A stretch of 7,565 nt of DNA, taken from Rhodoferax sp. GTDB lineage: Bacteria > Pseudomonadota > Gammaproteobacteria > Burkholderiales > Burkholderiaceae_C. Made by a program: the position numbers and the translations under genes. Below, in pieces: positions 4,740 to 7,565 of the stretch. Position 1 is the first letter of the stretch. Each line of letters begins with the position of its first letter. The stretch spans positions 1 to 7,565 of the forward strand of contig JAQGMQ010000117.1 of the NCBI GenBank assembly GCA_028292305.1, given 5' to 3'. The notes under the pieces were generated by a model. That model was given only the letters and a program-made list of their open reading frames with translations. It searched no databases and was not told the DNA's origin.

Positions 4740-7565
4740 CTACTGTGGCAGCGGGATCACGAAACCGGCGTCGGGCGGCAGGTCGCGCCAGCGCAGCTTT
4801 TCCATTGGCAGCAAGCGACGCGTCGGCGGTGTTGTCTCGACCGTGGCCTCACTGCGCAGCAGCGTGAAGCGCAGCGTCTGTGCGCCGCGGCGCAGCGTCA
4901 GCTCGGCCCGCGGCCAGTGCCGGGGCAGGCAGGGGGCGAAGTGCAGTTCGTCCGCGCCTTGCTTCAGGCCGAAGATGGATTCGATCGCCGCGCGGTGCAT
5001 CCACGCCGACGAGCCGGTGTACCAGCTCCAGCCGCCGCGCCCCACGTACGGGGGCTGGGTGTACACGTCGCCGGCCATCACATAGGGCTCGATGCCGTAG
5101 GCCGCGCCGTGCGTGGGGTGGCGCGCGCGGTGTGCCGGGCTCAGGTAGGTGAAGTAGCGGTAGGGCGTGTCGGTGGACGCACCGGGCGCGCCCTGCTGGG
5201 CCAGCTCGGCCTGGGCCATCAGCGACCACACCGCACCGTGCGAATACTGGCCGCCGTTTTCACGCACGCCCGGCGGATAGGCCTGGATGTAGCCGGCGCT
5301 CGGCGTGGCCTTGTCCAGCGGCGGGTCGAGCAGGCGCACCAGGCCGGCCTCGTGGTCGACCAGGTGCTGCTCGACCGCGGCCATGGCCTGCTGTTGCTGG
5401 GCCGGCGTGGCGGCGTGCGACAACACGGCCCAGGCCTGGGCGATCAGGTCGATGCGGGCTTCGGGGTTGACCTGCGAGCCGAGCGGGCTGCCGTCGTCGA
5501 AGAAGGCGCGCTTGAACCATTCGCCGTCCCAGGCCGTGCCCTGCAGTGCGGCCTGCCAGCCATCGGCCGCCTGTTGCCAGCGGGTGGCGCGTTCGGTCTC
5601 GCCGCGCGCGGCGGCGATGGGTGCGAAGTCGCGCACCAGTTTGCAGATGAACCAGCCCAGCCACACCGATTCACCGCGGCCTTCGATGCCGACGCGGTTC
5701 ATGCCGTCGTTCCAGTCGCCGCTGCCCATCAGCGGCAGGCCGTGGATGCCGACGGCCAGGCTCTTGTCGATGGCGCGCGCCGCGTGTTCGAAGACGGTGG
5801 CGTGCTGGCCGCTGACGCTCGGCGCGTAGTAGGCGTCTTCGGCGTGTTCGGGAATGGCCGCGCCTTCCAGAAACGGCACGCTCTCGTCGAGCAGCGTGGC
5901 GTCGCTGGTGGCTTCCAGGTAGTGGTGCGCGGCATGGGCCAGCCACAGCAGATCGTCGGAGAAATGGGTGCGCACGCCGGCGCCGGTGGGCGCGTGCCAC
6001 CAGTGTTGCACGTCGCCTTCAGGGAACTGGCGGGAGGCGCAGGTCACGATCTGTTCGCGCAGCGTGGCCGGCTCGGCCCAGGCCAGGGCCATGGCGTCCT
6101 GCAGCTGGTCGCGGAAACCGGTGGCACCGCCGGCCTGGTAGAACGCGGCCTTGGCCCAGAGCCGGCAGGTCACCGTCTGGTACAGCAGCCAACGGTTGAC
6201 CAGCGCGTCGAACAGCGGATCGGGCGTCTTCACGGTGGTGGCGCCGAGCAGGTTGTCCCACAGGTTACGGACTGTCTCCACCCGTTGACTTGCGGGCACC
6301 GCCGCCGACTCGACGACCAGCCCCCGCGCCGCCGCCGGGTTGGCGCCGAAGCCCAGCAGGAACACCACGTCCACCGTCTCACCGGTGGCAACGGCCAGGT
6401 TGGTGGCCAGTGCCGCGCAGGGGTCGAGTCCGGCACCCGTCTGCTGGCTGAACTGCTCGGGCAGCACCAGGCGGCCGCGTGCGTCGAAGCATTCGCGCCG
6501 GTCGCAGGTCCAGTCGTCGCCCTCGCCGGCATCGGCCGTGCTGCCGGCCAGGCCCAGCAGCGCCAGGAAGGCGGTGCCGTCGCCGAAGCCGGCGGAGCGG
6601 TCGCGCTGCGTGCAGTGCAGCGCGGTCAGGCTGTGTTCGGCGGGCGCCGCGCCGGCCACGTCGCTCGGCGCGCCGCGCCAGCGGTGGCGCTGCACGCTGG
6701 TGGTGGTGCTGCCGCGGTCGGAGCGGTTCGCCCCCATCATCCATTCGGCGATGCCGGCCACGCGCAACTGCAGCGTGCGGTGGCCGCGGTTCACCAGCCG
6801 CAGCCGCACCTGCTTGACCGACGTGGCCGCGTCCACACACCAGGTAGTGGTGACTTCCAGATCGCCACGGCGGTGGCCGATGCTGGTGTAGCCCTGGCCG
6901 TGGGCGACGCGGTAGACCGGCTGCGCACCCGGCGTGGCCGCATCGGGCGTGCCCCAGGCCGATGGCGCCACGCTCCACACCTCGCGGGTCTTGCGGTCCT
7001 GCAGCAAAAACCATTCGGAAGGTGTGTCGGCCACGGCGTCGTTCGACCAGGCCGTGAGCTGGTTCATCCGGCTGTTCATGGCCCAGGTGTAGCCGCCGCC
7101 GGCTTCGGACACCTGCGCGCCGAAGCCGGGGTTGGACAACACGTTGATCCAGGGCTTGATGGGCCGCAGGTCGGCGCCCACCGAAAAGCGGAACTCGGTC
7201 TGGCCCGATGAAAAATCACCATTGGCCGCGGCTGGCAGCTGGCGCCGGGCCGGTGCCAGCGCCACGGCGGTGCTGGCCTTGGCGCTGCGTTCGTCGCTGG
7301 CCTGTTGTTGCAGCTGGCTCCATTCGCCCAGGTGGTGCAGCAGCGGCCGGCCGTCGGCATGCAGGCGCACGCGGGCCAGGCTCTGCAGCGTGGTGATCTC
7401 GTCGCGCGCCAGCTCTTCGGTGCGCAGCAGGTAGAAGCCGATCTGGCCGGCGCCGGGTTCGCCGCTGATCTCGGCCAGGGTGCGTTCGCGCAGCGCGGCG
7501 ATCTCGCGGTGCAGCGCCATCAGGTAGGACGAAGGCTCCGAGTTCAGCACCACCAGGTCGCAGGG
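4740..7565 (-). CDS. Cyclic beta-1,2-glucan synthase-like protein, C-terminal part with GH94 phosphorylase domain (partial)
   Basis: The frame is open to the right edge, where it reads PCDLVVLNSEPSSY. It gives the last 941 residues of a protein that in NdvB/ChvB/Cgs families is about 2,800 residues long. Residue numbers here count from the right edge. PWINVLSNPGFG (138-149) and GYTWAMNSRMNQLTAWSND begin the GH94 beta-sandwich. The (alpha/alpha)6 domain carries TGFRDQLQD (482-490), FPEGDVQHWWH (514-524), GSGDWNDGMN (614-623), RENGGQYSHGAVW and GRGGWSWYTGSSAWM (842-856). In chitobiose and cellobiose phosphorylases the DWND aspartate is the general acid, and the FRD arginine, HGAVW histidine and TGSS threonine bind phosphate. 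All are present, so the domain looks active. In Brucella Cgs this domain trims the glucan by phosphorolysis to set ring size. The N-terminal glycosyltransferase part, presumably inner-membrane, lies outside the window. A stand-alone GH94 protein is less likely because the reading frame has no start here. Confidence 0.9.
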   Translation of the reverse strand, partial: PCDLVVLNSEPSSYLMALHREIAALRERTLAEISGEPGAGQIGFYLLRTEELARDEITTLQSLARVRLHADGRPLLHHLGEWSQLQQQASDERSAKASTAVALAPARRQLPAAANGDFSSGQTEFRFSVGADLRPIKPWINVLSNPGFGAQVSEAGGGYTWAMNSRMNQLTAWSNDAVADTPSEWFLLQDRKTREVWSVAPSAWGTPDAATPGAQPVYRVAHGQGYTSIGHRRGDLEVTTTWCVDAATSVKQVRLRLVNRGHRTLQLRVAGIAEWMMGANRSDRGSTTTSVQRHRWRGAPSDVAGAAPAEHSLTALHCTQRDRSAGFGDGTAFLALLGLAGSTADAGEGDDWTCDRRECFDARGRLVLPEQFSQQTGAGLDPCAALATNLAVATGETVDVVFLLGFGANPAAARGLVVESAAVPASQRVETVRNLWDNLLGATTVKTPDPLFDALVNRWLLYQTVTCRLWAKAAFYQAGGATGFRDQLQDAMALAWAEPATLREQIVTCASRQFPEGDVQHWWHAPTGAGVRTHFSDDLLWLAHAAHHYLEATSDATLLDESVPFLEGAAIPEHAEDAYYAPSVSGQHATVFEHAARAIDKSLAVGIHGLPLMGSGDWNDGMNRVGIEGRGESVWLGWFICKLVRDFAPIAAARGETERATRWQQAADGWQAALQGTAWDGEWFKRAFFDDGSPLGSQVNPEARIDLIAQAWAVLSHAATPAQQQQAMAAVEQHLVDHEAGLVRLLDPPLDKATPSAGYIQAYPPGVRENGGQYSHGAVWSLMAQAELAQQGAPGASTDTPYRYFTYLSPAHRARHPTHGAAYGIEPYVMAGDVYTQPPYVGRGGWSWYTGSSAWMHRAAIESIFGLKQGADELHFAPCLPRHWPRAELTLRRGAQTLRFTLLRSEATVETTPPTRRLLPMEKLRWRDLPPDAGFVIPLPQ

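Noticed and set aside
4272..7211. A 979-codon plus-strand open frame antisense to the glucan synthase and the small gene
   Set aside because: Its codons are exact reverse complements of the minus-strand codons, so it can only stop where those genes use TTA, CTA or TCA. These are rare in GC-rich genomes. The frame ends at 7209-7211, exactly at a TCA serine codon of the glucan synthase. The translation is Arg/Gly/Ala/Val-rich with no domain, while the minus strand has strong GH94 motifs.

Overview
The window is GC-rich DNA with tightly packed genes, ATGA stop/start overlaps and strong G/C bias at third codon positions. Together with the gene families present, this suggests a betaproteobacterium of the Burkholderiales (Comamonadaceae-like). 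That placement is inference from composition and gene content, not a proven assignment. There is no rRNA, tRNA, CRISPR array, insertion sequence or phage gene. No stretch longer than about 165 bases lacks a gene.

Left part (1-3187, minus strand): an operon for a high-affinity ABC importer of the branched-chain/hydrophobic amino acid (HAAT, Liv-type) class. In transcription order it encodes a LivM-type permease, a LivG-type ATPase, a LivF-type ATPase and a secreted periplasmic substrate-binding protein that runs off the left edge. livM/livG and livG/livF overlap by 4 bases (ATGA). The binding-protein gene follows livF after 57 bases that hold a small hairpin. No LivH-type permease lies in the window, so the second membrane subunit must be encoded beyond the left edge or elsewhere.

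Middle (3188-4336): a divergent control region of about 160 bases, containing an AT-rich patch, direct repeats and an inverted repeat, followed by a plus-strand LysR-type regulator. Divergent placement makes this regulator the natural candidate to control the transporter, which would let the cell tune uptake to a substrate-related signal. The sequence does not fix the substrate.

Right part (4337-7565, minus strand): an unrelated module. The C-terminal 941 residues of a very large cyclic beta-1,2-glucan synthase-like protein (NdvB/ChvB/Cgs family) enter from the right edge, with a complete GH94 phosphorylase-type domain. The gene ends at a good intrinsic terminator. Immediately after the terminator comes a small gene for an 88-residue cytosolic protein, possibly DUF1488-like, which converges on the LysR gene.

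I see no convincing previously undescribed system. The items most worth a second look are the structured divergent control region, the terminator squeezed between the glucan synthase gene and the small gene, the non-standard liv gene order, and a 979-codon antisense reading frame that codon usage explains.
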